Positions 1-5,522 of a stretch of DNA of 5,522 bases are shown in pieces (the first letter of the stretch is position 1; each line of letters begins with the position of its first letter). The stretch comes from Gammaproteobacteria bacterium (GTDB lineage: Bacteria > Pseudomonadota > Gammaproteobacteria > Steroidobacterales > JABDKV01). Made by a program: the position numbers and the translations under genes. Under the pieces are notes generated by a model. It had not been told where the DNA came from, did no database searches, and saw only the letters and a program-made list of their open reading frames with translations. The stretch is taken from the NCBI GenBank assembly GCA_029862285.1, contig JAOTXR010000174.1, positions 1 through 5,522 on the forward strand. The letters are read 5' to 3'.

Positions 1-242
1 GCCAGCGCCAGGACCGTAGGGCCATCCGGGTTGAGAATTCGCTTGGCCGTTTCCAGTACGAGCGTGTTACGCATCTCGCCTTCCAGCGTGAGCACACCGA
101 CGCGTTCTGCCTCGCGCACGTAGCCTGCCAGTTTCCACAACGCAATCACCAGCAGGATCCCTATCAAGGCAATAACGACGATCAACTCGAGCATAGAAAA
201 ACCGGTCTCGCCAGTCAGGCTGCTTTTCCGGCAGGCAATCAC
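1..242 (-). CDS. Prepilin-like protein (type IV pilin N-terminal domain), 3' end cut by window edge
   Basis: This is the first 80 codons of a type IV prepilin, probably a minor pilin or pseudopilin processed by prepilin peptidase and assembled by the MshE/MshG machinery. The leader has 14 residues, contains Arg5-Lys6 and ends in Gly14. It is followed by mature F1-S2-M3-L4-E5, so cleavage would fall between G14 and F15, and Glu+5 is present. Residues 20-35 are the hydrophobic helix (LIVVIALIGILLVIAL). A charged amphipathic helix follows (YVREAERVGVLTLEG, then MRNTLVLETAKRI). The start is GTG at 242-240; its GTGA overlaps the mshG stop, and AAGGGA lies just upstream at 250-245. An in-frame GTG 30 bases further upstream is less likely because it lies deep inside mshG. 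Mature position 22, normally Pro, is Trp. Position next to mshG suggests an MshB-like or other minor pilin, but too little is visible to name it. Confident as a prepilin, unsure of its specific role. Confidence 0.88.
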   Translation of the reverse strand, partial: MIACRKSSLTGETGFSMLELIVVIALIGILLVIALWKLAGYVREAERVGVLTLEGEMRNTLVLETAKRILNPDGPTVLAL

Positions 243-1468
243 AGTCCCTTCGCCTTGCCGACCATGTCCCACATCGGCAGGAATACACCCAGCGCCAGGA
301 TCAGCACGCAGATACCGACACCGATAATCAATATCGGTTCGAGTGCAGCGCTCAGATTCTCCAGCCGGTAGTCAACTTCGCGCTGATAAAAATCGGCTGT
401 CTCATCCATGAGATCCGGTATTGCGCCGGTTTCCTCGCCAACAGAAATCATCTGCAGCACCAACGGTGGAAACAAACCGGCGTCGCTCGCCGCCCATGTC
501 AGCGAACGCCCTTTCTCGACTGCGGCACACATGCCACCGACGCGTTCCCCGAGAAAAACATTACCGGTGCTCGCCGCGATAGTCGCCAGGGCTTCGTTCA
601 TTGGCAGACCGGCACCAATAGCTACAGACAGCGAGCGCGTCACTCTTGCCAGCGCGGCCTCAAGCATGATGTTGCCAATGACCGGGATTCGAAGACGTCT
701 GCGATCCCAGTTGGCGCGGCCATGCGCAGTACCCAGATAGGAAGAAATCGCAAATGCCGCCAACACCGCCCCGATCAACAATAACGGCCACTGATTTACC
801 GTTAAATCCGACACACCCATGATGATGCGTGTCGGTATCGGTATGTTGTCGCCTAACGCACGAAACAGGGGCGCAAAGTTCGGGATAACGAACACCGAAA
901 TAACACCCAGTGCTGCAGCGATCGCGGCGAGCACGATAAGCGGGTATCGCACCGCCGAGGCAACGCGTTTTTTGATCGTCTCGTCGAGACTCAGGTATTC
1001 GTAGAGCCGCATGAACGCTGTGTCCAGTGTGCCGGTCGTTTCGCCTACTTCGACTATGCTGACGAAAAGCGATGAAAAAACGTCCGGGTGCCGGCGTAGC
1101 GACTCCGATAGTCCGCGCCCGGCCTGCAGGCTCTCGATGACTTCCTCCAGCGACTCACGCAGCATTGCCTGATGCGTCGACTGCGCCAGACTCTTCAGGC
1201 CACGCAACAGCGGAATACCCGACCGGGTGATCGTATGCATTTGGCGACAGAACATCGTCAGATCCTTGGTTGACGGTCGGCCCCCGCCAAATCTGCGCCA
1301 CAATGCCGCCGCGCCGTCCTGCGCCGCATGCACGCCCGGCCGGATGTCTACCGGAGTAATACCACGTTCCATCAACCGGGCCGCCACCGCTTCGATGTTC
1401 TCGGCAGCCAGTTGTCCGGTTACCAGTTGCCCACCGGATACGCGACCTTTGTAGACGAAGTCAGGCAT
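239..1468 (-). CDS. mshG: MSHA pilus inner-membrane platform protein MshG (GspF/PilC family)
   Basis: Polytopic inner-membrane protein of 409 residues, the usual length for GspF/PilC/MshG. By family knowledge it forms the platform that transmits force from the MshE ATPase to pilin subunits. The N-terminus has the family-typical FVYKGR segment, followed by a region (about 15-42) of the type that contacts the ATPase. The two repeated T2SSF domains lie at about 69-193 and 273-397. They carry matching signature segments, VGETTG at 141-146 and VGEETG at 343-348, each preceding a helical stretch. Probable membrane segments are at about 173-196, 226-245 and 374-397. The ATG at 1468 follows the mshE stop by three bases. 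I see no convincing Shine-Dalgarno sequence, which fits translational coupling. The TGA stop overlaps the GTG start of the prepilin gene. It could be labelled a generic type II secretion F protein, but its place after mshE makes MshG the best name. Confidence 0.95.
   Translation of the reverse strand: MPDFVYKGRVSGGQLVTGQLAAENIEAVAARLMERGITPVDIRPGVHAAQDGAAALWRRFGGGRPSTKDLTMFCRQMHTITRSGIPLLRGLKSLAQSTHQAMLRESLEEVIESLQAGRGLSESLRRHPDVFSSLFVSIVEVGETTGTLDTAFMRLYEYLSLDETIKKRVASAVRYPLIVLAAIAAALGVISVFVIPNFAPLFRALGDNIPIPTRIIMGVSDLTVNQWPLLLIGAVLAAFAISSYLGTAHGRANWDRRRLRIPVIGNIMLEAALARVTRSLSVAIGAGLPMNEALATIAASTGNVFLGERVGGMCAAVEKGRSLTWAASDAGLFPPLVLQMISVGEETGAIPDLMDETADFYQREVDYRLENLSAALEPILIIGVGICVLILALGVFLPMWDMVGKAKGL
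243..256 (-). promoter_or_regulatory. Weak ribosome binding region for the prepilin gene
   Basis: Reading the minus strand, AAGGCGAAGGGACT directly precedes the GTG at 242-240. AAGGGA is only two bases from the start, and a second AAGG is ten bases away. Neither is ideal, so translation probably depends partly on ribosomes finishing mshG at the overlapping TGA. The site lies wholly within the last codons of mshG. Confidence 0.4.
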
Positions 1469-1471
1469 GCT

Positions 1472-3244
1472 TTAACCCACTGGCTCGGCAATATGTTCCA
1501 GAGCACGTCCGCCCGCCATGCCTGCGGAACCGGCCAGGTCGCTAACCAGCCCACCCGATACGCGGATTACTTCGTCCATTGACGTAATCCCCTTAGCGGC
1601 ATACTCCAGCGCGCAATACACAAGTGGACGGAAGTTCGGGCTGGCGTTTGCTATCTCGACAAAGCCGGTCGGATCACAACGCAAGGCCTCGGTCAGGTGA
1701 CTATCCAGTTCCAGTAATTCGTAGACGCCGATGCGGCCCAGATACCCGGTCAGATGACAAAAGTTACAGCCGGAGCCTTGCATGAACTGGTACTGGTCCA
1801 GCTGCTCAACCCCGATGAGAGCTTCCAGCCAAACGCGTTGATGCGGGTTGAGCTGCGCCGGCTCACGACAATGCTCGCATACACGCCGCACCAAACGCTG
1901 TGCCAGGATGCCATGCAACGCAGCCGCCACCAGGTAGGGTGGCGCGCCCATGTCGAGCAAACGATGAATCGCGCCGGCCGCACTAATGGTGTGCAGCGTC
2001 GAAAAGACCAGGTGACCTGTCATGGCAGCGCGCAGACCAATCTCTACGGTTTCTTCATCGCGCATCTCACCGACGAGAATAATGTCCGGATCCTGGCGCA
2101 GCACGGTACGCAGGACACGGGAGAAACTGAGGCCGATCTTGGAGTTGATTCCGACCTGATTGATACGCTCAAGACGATACTCGACCGGGTCCTCAGCAGT
2201 GATGATCTTGAAGCCAGGCCGGTTGACTTCGTTCAACGCCGAATACAGCGTCGTGGTCTTACCACTACCAGTTGGACCGGTCACGAGTACCATGCCGTTA
2301 TTGCGCTGAATCAGGTGCTCGAAACGCGTACGCAGATCCTCCGGCAAACCAAGCTCATCGAGCCGCATCAGGTTGGCCGACTGGTCCAGAAGACGCAGCA
2401 CAACTGATTCACCGTATTGTATCGGCATTGTCGAAACACGCACGTCAACGCTATGATCCTCAACCCTCACGGTGAAGCGGCCGTCCTGCGGCAAACGTTT
2501 TTCCGAAATATCCAGGCCACTCATCAGCTTCAAGCGCGTAACCATTGCAGAGGCAACACCGCGGCCTTCTATGGTCTGCTCCTGCAACACGCCATCGACA
2601 CGCAAACGAATGCGCAGTACCTTTTCATCAGGCTCGATATGAATATCTGACGCCTTGGCCCTCAGCGCATCTCCAAACATCGATTGCAACAGACGAATAA
2701 TCGGTGCATCGGCGGCTTGTTCGTCCTCCAGCATGCTATCGAGTTGCACATCGCCGCCTGCAAGCTGCTCATCAACCTCGGCGGCAAGTTGTGCAATTTC
2801 GTCGGTATTGCGATAAATGACATCAATAGTGCGTAGCAGTTCTGATTCGCTGATCAGCGCAACACGGATCGGTTGACCCACGGCACGTGCAATCTCGTCG
2901 TAGGCAAACAGGTCGGATGGATCCGCCATACCGACGAGCAACCCTCGTTGATCCTGGTGCAGTACCAGGGCGCGGTAGCGCCGTGCCTGTGCTTCCGGCA
3001 ACAGGCTTACCACGGCCAGATCGAGCTGCAGATTGGATAACTCGAGGTAATCTATTCCCAGGTGTCGGGCCAGCAGTACATGCAGATCATGCTCGCTGAT
3101 GGCACCAACATCGGTGAGTGCGCGACCGAGTTTTTGCCCGGTCTGTTTCTGTCGCACCAGGGCTTCCTGCAGCTGCGCCTCGGTGATCACGCCTTCACTC
3201 TTCAGCAAATCACCCAGCCTGATTCGTTTTTTTTGCAGACTCAT
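1472..3244 (-). CDS. mshE: MSHA pilus assembly ATPase MshE (GspE/PilB family)
   Basis: Cytoplasmic hexameric ATPase of 590 residues that powers pilus extension. Residues 7-63 form an MshEN domain with two tandem c-di-GMP-type motifs: R9-L10-G11 through L25, L29 and Q32, then K38-L39-G40-R41 through L54, L58 and H61. The ATPase core shows Walker A GPTGSGKT (323-330), an Asp box AEDPVEY (350-356), Walker B DPDIILVGEMRD (385-396) and a His box TGHLVFSTLHT (409-419). The zinc-binding tetracysteine is complete (C456/C459 and C493/C496). The start is the ATG at 3244-3242: its ATGA overlaps the mshN TGA, GGAGG lies seven bases upstream, and the resulting N-terminus MSLQKKRIRLGDLL matches the family. 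The open frame reaches back to 3391, but those 49 residues lie inside mshN and look unrelated. About 27 residues extend past the usual family end near R561-V562-S563. Eight consecutive A bases occur at codons 4-6. Confidence 0.96.
   Translation of the reverse strand: MSLQKKRIRLGDLLKSEGVITEAQLQEALVRQKQTGQKLGRALTDVGAISEHDLHVLLARHLGIDYLELSNLQLDLAVVSLLPEAQARRYRALVLHQDQRGLLVGMADPSDLFAYDEIARAVGQPIRVALISESELLRTIDVIYRNTDEIAQLAAEVDEQLAGGDVQLDSMLEDEQAADAPIIRLLQSMFGDALRAKASDIHIEPDEKVLRIRLRVDGVLQEQTIEGRGVASAMVTRLKLMSGLDISEKRLPQDGRFTVRVEDHSVDVRVSTMPIQYGESVVLRLLDQSANLMRLDELGLPEDLRTRFEHLIQRNNGMVLVTGPTGSGKTTTLYSALNEVNRPGFKIITAEDPVEYRLERINQVGINSKIGLSFSRVLRTVLRQDPDIILVGEMRDEETVEIGLRAAMTGHLVFSTLHTISAAGAIHRLLDMGAPPYLVAAALHGILAQRLVRRVCEHCREPAQLNPHQRVWLEALIGVEQLDQYQFMQGSGCNFCHLTGYLGRIGVYELLELDSHLTEALRCDPTGFVEIANASPNFRPLVYCALEYAAKGITSMDEVIRVSGGLVSDLAGSAGMAGGRALEHIAEPVG
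3227..3234 (-). repeat. A8 homopolymer at the 5' end of mshE
   Basis: Eight consecutive T bases on the plus strand read as A8 in the mRNA, spanning codons 4-6 of mshE (Q-K-K). It is the longest homopolymer I noticed in the window. A one-base slip would frameshift the ATPase almost at its start. Whether it actually slips cannot be told from one sequence; the tract also simply encodes a conserved-looking basic N-terminus. Confidence 0.6.
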
Positions 3245-4359
3245 GATCCGGCCTCCAGTTTTTTCAGGCGCTCGTCGGCATAACGCGCCAGCGGCGCTTC
3301 CAGCGTTCCCGCCAGATTGGCCGTCGCAAACGATTTCCTGGCGTCGTCGACCAGGCCTTTTGCCTCCTGGGAAATCGCCAGACCGACCCACCAGGCTCCG
3401 TTCGCCGGTTGACTTGCGACAAGGGTGCGATAAATGTCGACAGCATCGTCGTGATTACCCGCACGCTGATAGGCTACAGCGAGTACGGCGTCGTATTCGG
3501 GATCTGAATGACCGGCGGGACGGTACTTCTGCAACAAAGTCACCGCCTGAGTGATGCGTTGCTCAGCCAGTAGTTCATGGCTCAATACCCGGACTATTGC
3601 GACGGGTTCGCTGACCTGCTCCAGTGCTGCGAGCAACACCGTTCGCGCAGCGCCCGCGCGTGCCTGTGCCCGCAGTGCCGCATGTAGCAACAGGTGCGAC
3701 TCAGGGCTAGTCGGTTCAATGTTGGCCAGATCCCGAAAACGGTCTTCGGCTTCAACCGGCTGGCCGGCCCGCAACGCCGCCAGACCATCCCGCCGCAAGC
3801 CGATGGCCCGCGGCACGTCAACACGCGTTACGGTTGCAGCTGCCACCACCGGCACGGTAGTCGCAGCTACTGCCGACTGAGCAGAACGCGGGCTCGCCGT
3901 TTTTTCCGCCGCTGCAATCCGCGCCGTTCTACCCGGCCGCATCCGTACAGTCGCCAATTTCGCACGCCCGGCAGTTGCCGGTTCCGCTGCGATGGCGGAA
4001 AACACCGTGTCCATCTTTAGCGATGGAAACTTCAATTCCGGTCGCGTCAAAGGCTCCGCGTCAGGGACCTGCGGTCGTGTTCCTGCGATGGGAAGCGATT
4101 CTTCGTGCCGGACCGTGTCCGCCGCCGCAATCGCGGCGACCAACAACGGTTCGGTTTCCGGTCCGACGGCGGTCCTGAGCCAGATTGCCGCAATGACCGC
4201 AGTGCTAAAGAGCATGCCAGCAACGATCCACCAGGTACGCAACGCCTCGGGTGCCTCCCTCGGTGCGACATCGGGTACCGCACGCAGACCGGTGAGCGGC
4301 CTGTTGCCCGTCGCCTTGCGTTGCTGCAGGTCCTGCAGCATTTCGTTGACGAGACTCAC
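3241..4359 (-). CDS. mshN: MSHA biogenesis protein MshN (single-pass membrane protein with TPR domain)
   Basis: Accessory MSHA assembly protein of 372 residues. The cytoplasmic N-terminus MSLVNEMLQDLQQR is the conserved MshN-type opening. It is followed by a basic/Pro-containing stretch and one membrane segment (about 43-62, starting WWIVAGML). A long Ala/Pro/Arg-rich low-complexity region, about residues 65-185, precedes a helical C-terminal region with TPR-like repeats. The clearest are at about 188-220, 288-319 (AVLAVAYQRAGNHDDAVDIY) and 322-350. The predicted topology is N-in, with the TPR domain in the periplasm, where by family knowledge it would contact other envelope components. The start is GTG at 4359-4357, overlapping the mshM TGA by four bases. 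An ATG six codons in would remove the conserved opening, so GTG is preferred. The stop overlaps mshE. The gene is diverged in the linker, so the name rests on the N-terminus, architecture and position. Confidence 0.9.
   Translation of the reverse strand: MSLVNEMLQDLQQRKATGNRPLTGLRAVPDVAPREAPEALRTWWIVAGMLFSTAVIAAIWLRTAVGPETEPLLVAAIAAADTVRHEESLPIAGTRPQVPDAEPLTRPELKFPSLKMDTVFSAIAAEPATAGRAKLATVRMRPGRTARIAAAEKTASPRSAQSAVAATTVPVVAAATVTRVDVPRAIGLRRDGLAALRAGQPVEAEDRFRDLANIEPTSPESHLLLHAALRAQARAGAARTVLLAALEQVSEPVAIVRVLSHELLAEQRITQAVTLLQKYRPAGHSDPEYDAVLAVAYQRAGNHDDAVDIYRTLVASQPANGAWWVGLAISQEAKGLVDDARKSFATANLAGTLEAPLARYADERLKKLEAGS
3252..3257 (-). promoter_or_regulatory. Ribosome binding site of mshE
   Basis: TGGAGG on the minus strand, seven bases before the ATG at 3244-3242. 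It is the best Shine-Dalgarno match among the junctions in the window and decides the mshE start over the longer open frame. It sits inside the codons for the last residues of MshN. Confidence 0.75.
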
Positions 4360-5246
4360 GCGGCTGGCCGCCTGTTGCTAACAAACGGTCGTGCAAACCA
4401 TCGGGCGAAGCGCTCCCAACTGTTCATTGGCTGCACTACGGCGTGTGTCGTATCGGCGATTGCGCGGTGTACATGCATCAGATTTACTCCGTATTCACCG
4501 CGGCCAAAGGCTGCCATCAGTGCCTTATGGCATAACATGTTGATAAGCCGAGGCGTGCCGCCGCTTGCTTCATAAACTGCATTGACAGCGGCCGGCGCAA
4601 ACAACGGGTCTGTTCTGCAGCCGGCGATACTGACGCGATGCGCAACGTATATCGCCGTCGCGTTTCGGTCCAACGGTGATAATGTGCAGCGAAAGCCGAT
4701 GCGCTGCCGCAGCTGACGCAGTGATGGATGCGCCAGCCGGCGATCGAGCTCAGGCTGGCCAAACATCACCACCTGCAGCAACTTGAATTTCTCTGTTTCC
4801 AGATTGGTCAGCAGACGTACGGACTCGAGTGTCTGTGGCGGTAATTGATGTGCTTCGTCCAGCAACAAAACGACACGATGACCGTCCGCGAATTCCTTAA
4901 TCAGGTGTTTCTGGATCCGTCGCATCAATTGATCTTCGGTCCAGCCCTCCTGTATTGGCACTCCCAGCTCTTCTGCGAGCGCAATACGCAATGCTCGTGG
5001 TGACAGCAGGGGATCGGGTATGTAGGCGGTGGTGAATTCCTCACCAATCTCGCGTAGTAATAACCGGCACACCAGAGTTTTGCCGAGACCGACTTCAGAT
5101 GTCACCGCGATAAATCCCTCACCGGATCGCAGTGCCACCTGCAACACGTTCAGCACATCGCTATGACAGCTGTTGCCATAGAAATACTCGGTGTCCGGTG
5201 TCAGCGAGAACGGATACTCGCGAAAGCCAAAATGTTCCAGATACAA
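4356..5246 (-). CDS. mshM: MSHA biogenesis ATPase MshM (ExeA-like AAA family)
   Basis: Cytoplasmic AAA-type ATPase of 296 residues, related to ExeA/GspA, which helps install the secretin through the cell wall. The N-terminus MYLEHFGFREYPFSLTPD is the ExeA/MshM opening. The P-loop region is at 50-57 (SEVGLGKT), with Ser50 where the family normally has Gly. Lys56 and Thr57 are kept, as are Walker B VVLLLDEAH (125-133; D130, E131), a sensor-1-like stretch ending GQPEL (163-167), an arginine-rich segment RQLRQRIGFR (177-186) and a sensor-2-like GGTPRLINMLCHKAL (229-243). There is no transmembrane segment and no peptidoglycan-binding domain, as expected for MshM rather than full-length ExeA. The tail, residues 275-296, is rich in Trp, Phe and Arg. 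The start is TTG at 5246-5244, chosen because it restores the conserved opening, lies 12 bases after the mshL stop and has a purine-rich stretch upstream. The stop overlaps the mshN GTG. Confidence 0.93.
   Translation of the reverse strand: MYLEHFGFREYPFSLTPDTEYFYGNSCHSDVLNVLQVALRSGEGFIAVTSEVGLGKTLVCRLLLREIGEEFTTAYIPDPLLSPRALRIALAEELGVPIQEGWTEDQLMRRIQKHLIKEFADGHRVVLLLDEAHQLPPQTLESVRLLTNLETEKFKLLQVVMFGQPELDRRLAHPSLRQLRQRIGFRCTLSPLDRNATAIYVAHRVSIAGCRTDPLFAPAAVNAVYEASGGTPRLINMLCHKALMAAFGRGEYGVNLMHVHRAIADTTHAVVQPMNSWERFARWFARPFVSNRRPAA
4368..4373 (-). promoter_or_regulatory. Weak ribosome binding site of mshN
   Basis: AGGCGG on the minus strand lies eight bases before the GTG at 4359-4357. It is an imperfect Shine-Dalgarno match. 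With the GTGA overlap, reinitiation after mshM is the more likely route of translation. Confidence 0.35.
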
Positions 5247-5250
5247 GGGT

Positions 5251-5256
5251 TCCCCC
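5251..5256 (-). promoter_or_regulatory. Probable ribosome binding site of mshM
   Basis: GGGGGA on the minus strand lies four bases before the TTG at 5246-5244, in the 12-base gap after the mshL stop. It is G-rich but not a consensus Shine-Dalgarno, so it supports the TTG start only modestly. Confidence 0.4.
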
Positions 5257-5258
5257 GG

Positions 5259-5522
5259 CTAGTAATCGCGTATTCGCTCCAACGGATCCCGGGCAGCCTG
5301 CGCCCAGTTCTCGTCATCGTTGACGACTATCGGGCGCAACAAAATCACCAATTCGGTTTTTCTTGCAACGACGCGTTTGCTGCGAAACAAACCGCCGATA
5401 CCCGGCAAGCGTCCGAGACCCGGCGCACCAAAGCTCTCATCGCGGCTGATGTTGCGCATCAGCCCGCCGATCACCACGATCTGCCCGCTGCGCGCCCGGA
5501 CAATGCTGTCCGCCTCACGCAC
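5259..5522 (-). CDS. mshL: MSHA secretin MshL, C-terminal end only
   Basis: The last 87 residues of a secretin, the outer-membrane ring through which the pilus exits. The gene continues past the window edge, so the valine codon GTG at 5522-5520 is internal and not a start. Visible secretin features, numbered within this fragment, are IVRARSGQIVVIGGLM (7-22, the VxIGGL segment), APGLGRLPGIGGLF (33-46, the conserved L-G-x-[IL]-P-x-[IL]-G-x-LF loop) and ELVILLRPIVV (57-67, the closing beta strand). A short charged tail of about 20 residues ending IRDY follows. The stop is TAG at 5261-5259. The fragment alone would fit PilQ, GspD or MshL; mshM, mshN and mshE directly downstream make MshL the right assignment. 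Confidence 0.92.
   Translation of the reverse strand: MREADSIVRARSGQIVVIGGLMRNISRDESFGAPGLGRLPGIGGLFRSKRVVARKTELVILLRPIVVNDDENWAQAARDPLERIRDY

Noticed and set aside
67..288. 73-residue minus-strand open frame across the mshG/prepilin junction
   Set aside because: It is a frame-shifted reading of the prepilin gene, rich in Arg, Cys and Asp. The neighbouring frame encodes a clear prepilin signal and membrane helix.
2..300. 12-base repeat CCAGCGCCAGGA at 2-13 and 289-300
   Set aside because: Both copies encode Leu/Ala-rich segments (LALA and LALG types) of separate proteins. There are only two copies, with no flanking similarity, so coincidence of codon use is enough.
1754..2407. 217-residue open frame on the plus strand, opposite mshE
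   Set aside because: It lies wholly antisense to the catalytic core of mshE, whose motifs are all intact. The translation shows no recognisable domain, and no other plus-strand gene exists here. It is a shadow of a long GC-rich coding region.
3245..3391. Upstream extension of the mshE frame to 3391 (49 extra residues)
   Set aside because: The extension overlaps the mshN C-terminus, is Gly/Arg-rich and unlike the family. The ATG at 3244 has a good GGAGG and gives the conserved N-terminus.
3099..3554. 151-residue plus-strand open frame
   Set aside because: It is antisense to the mshN/mshE junction, Arg/Pro/Ser-rich without domain features, and incompatible with the well-supported genes on the other strand.
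4123..4138. Inverted repeat (6-base stem CGCCGC/GCGGCG, 4-base loop) resembling a terminator stem
   Set aside because: It lies inside mshN where Ala codons (AAIAAA) produce it, has no T-run and would block the operon. It is best explained by Ala-rich coding.
5520..5522. GTG at the window edge as a possible start of an 87-residue gene
   Set aside because: The reading frame begins within a conserved secretin domain, so this is an internal Val codon of a truncated mshL.
1..5522. Promoters, rho-independent terminators, tRNA/rRNA, CRISPR repeats, insertion sequences
   Set aside because: The window is coding almost end to end on one strand with gaps of at most 12 bases. I saw no T-tailed stem, repeat array, transposase or RNA gene.

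Overview
This window is a six-gene stretch of a mannose-sensitive haemagglutinin (MSHA) type IV pilus locus. All genes are on the minus strand, so transcription runs from position 5522 towards position 1. The base composition is moderately GC-rich, by eye in the mid-to-upper 50s percent. The gene set and order (mshL, mshM, mshN, mshE, mshG, then a pilin-like gene) are those of MSHA loci in Gammaproteobacteria, with relatives in Betaproteobacteria. I would place the source as a gammaproteobacterium outside the classical Vibrio/Shewanella group. That placement is an inference from gene order and divergence, not from a search.

Layout in the direction of transcription: the 3' end of the mshL secretin gene (5522-5259, cut by the window edge); mshM, an ExeA-like AAA ATPase (5246-4356, TTG start); mshN, a single-pass membrane protein with a TPR domain (4359-3241, GTG start); mshE, the assembly ATPase with a c-di-GMP-binding MshEN domain (3244-1472); mshG, the GspF/PilC-type inner-membrane platform protein (1468-239); and the 5' part of a prepilin-like gene (242 to beyond 1, GTG start). 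Junctions are very tight: gaps of 12 and 3 bases and three 4-base stop/start overlaps (GTGA, ATGA, GTGA). No promoter, terminator, RNA gene, mobile element or CRISPR array was found, and no non-coding stretch exceeds 12 bases. The segment looks like the interior of one polycistronic, translationally coupled operon.

How the genes work together (family knowledge): MshE hydrolyses ATP in the cytoplasm and drives pilin extraction and polymerisation through MshG in the inner membrane. MshM and MshN are accessory envelope factors, probably linking the machinery to the cell wall and helping secretin placement. MshL is the outer-membrane pore through which the pilus leaves. The last gene encodes a type IV prepilin with a short leader and a prepilin-peptidase site, probably a minor pilin. 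c-di-GMP binding to MshE would couple pilus assembly to the surface-attachment decision.

Nothing here is a wholly new system. The points worth a second look are: a pilin gene directly abutting mshG with no mshF between; Trp instead of the conserved Pro at mature position 22 of that pilin; a Ser in place of the first Gly of the MshM Walker A motif; an aromatic/arginine-rich MshM tail; an A8 tract at the start of mshE; a degenerate second c-di-GMP motif and a C-terminal extension in MshE; and a long low-complexity periplasmic linker in MshN.
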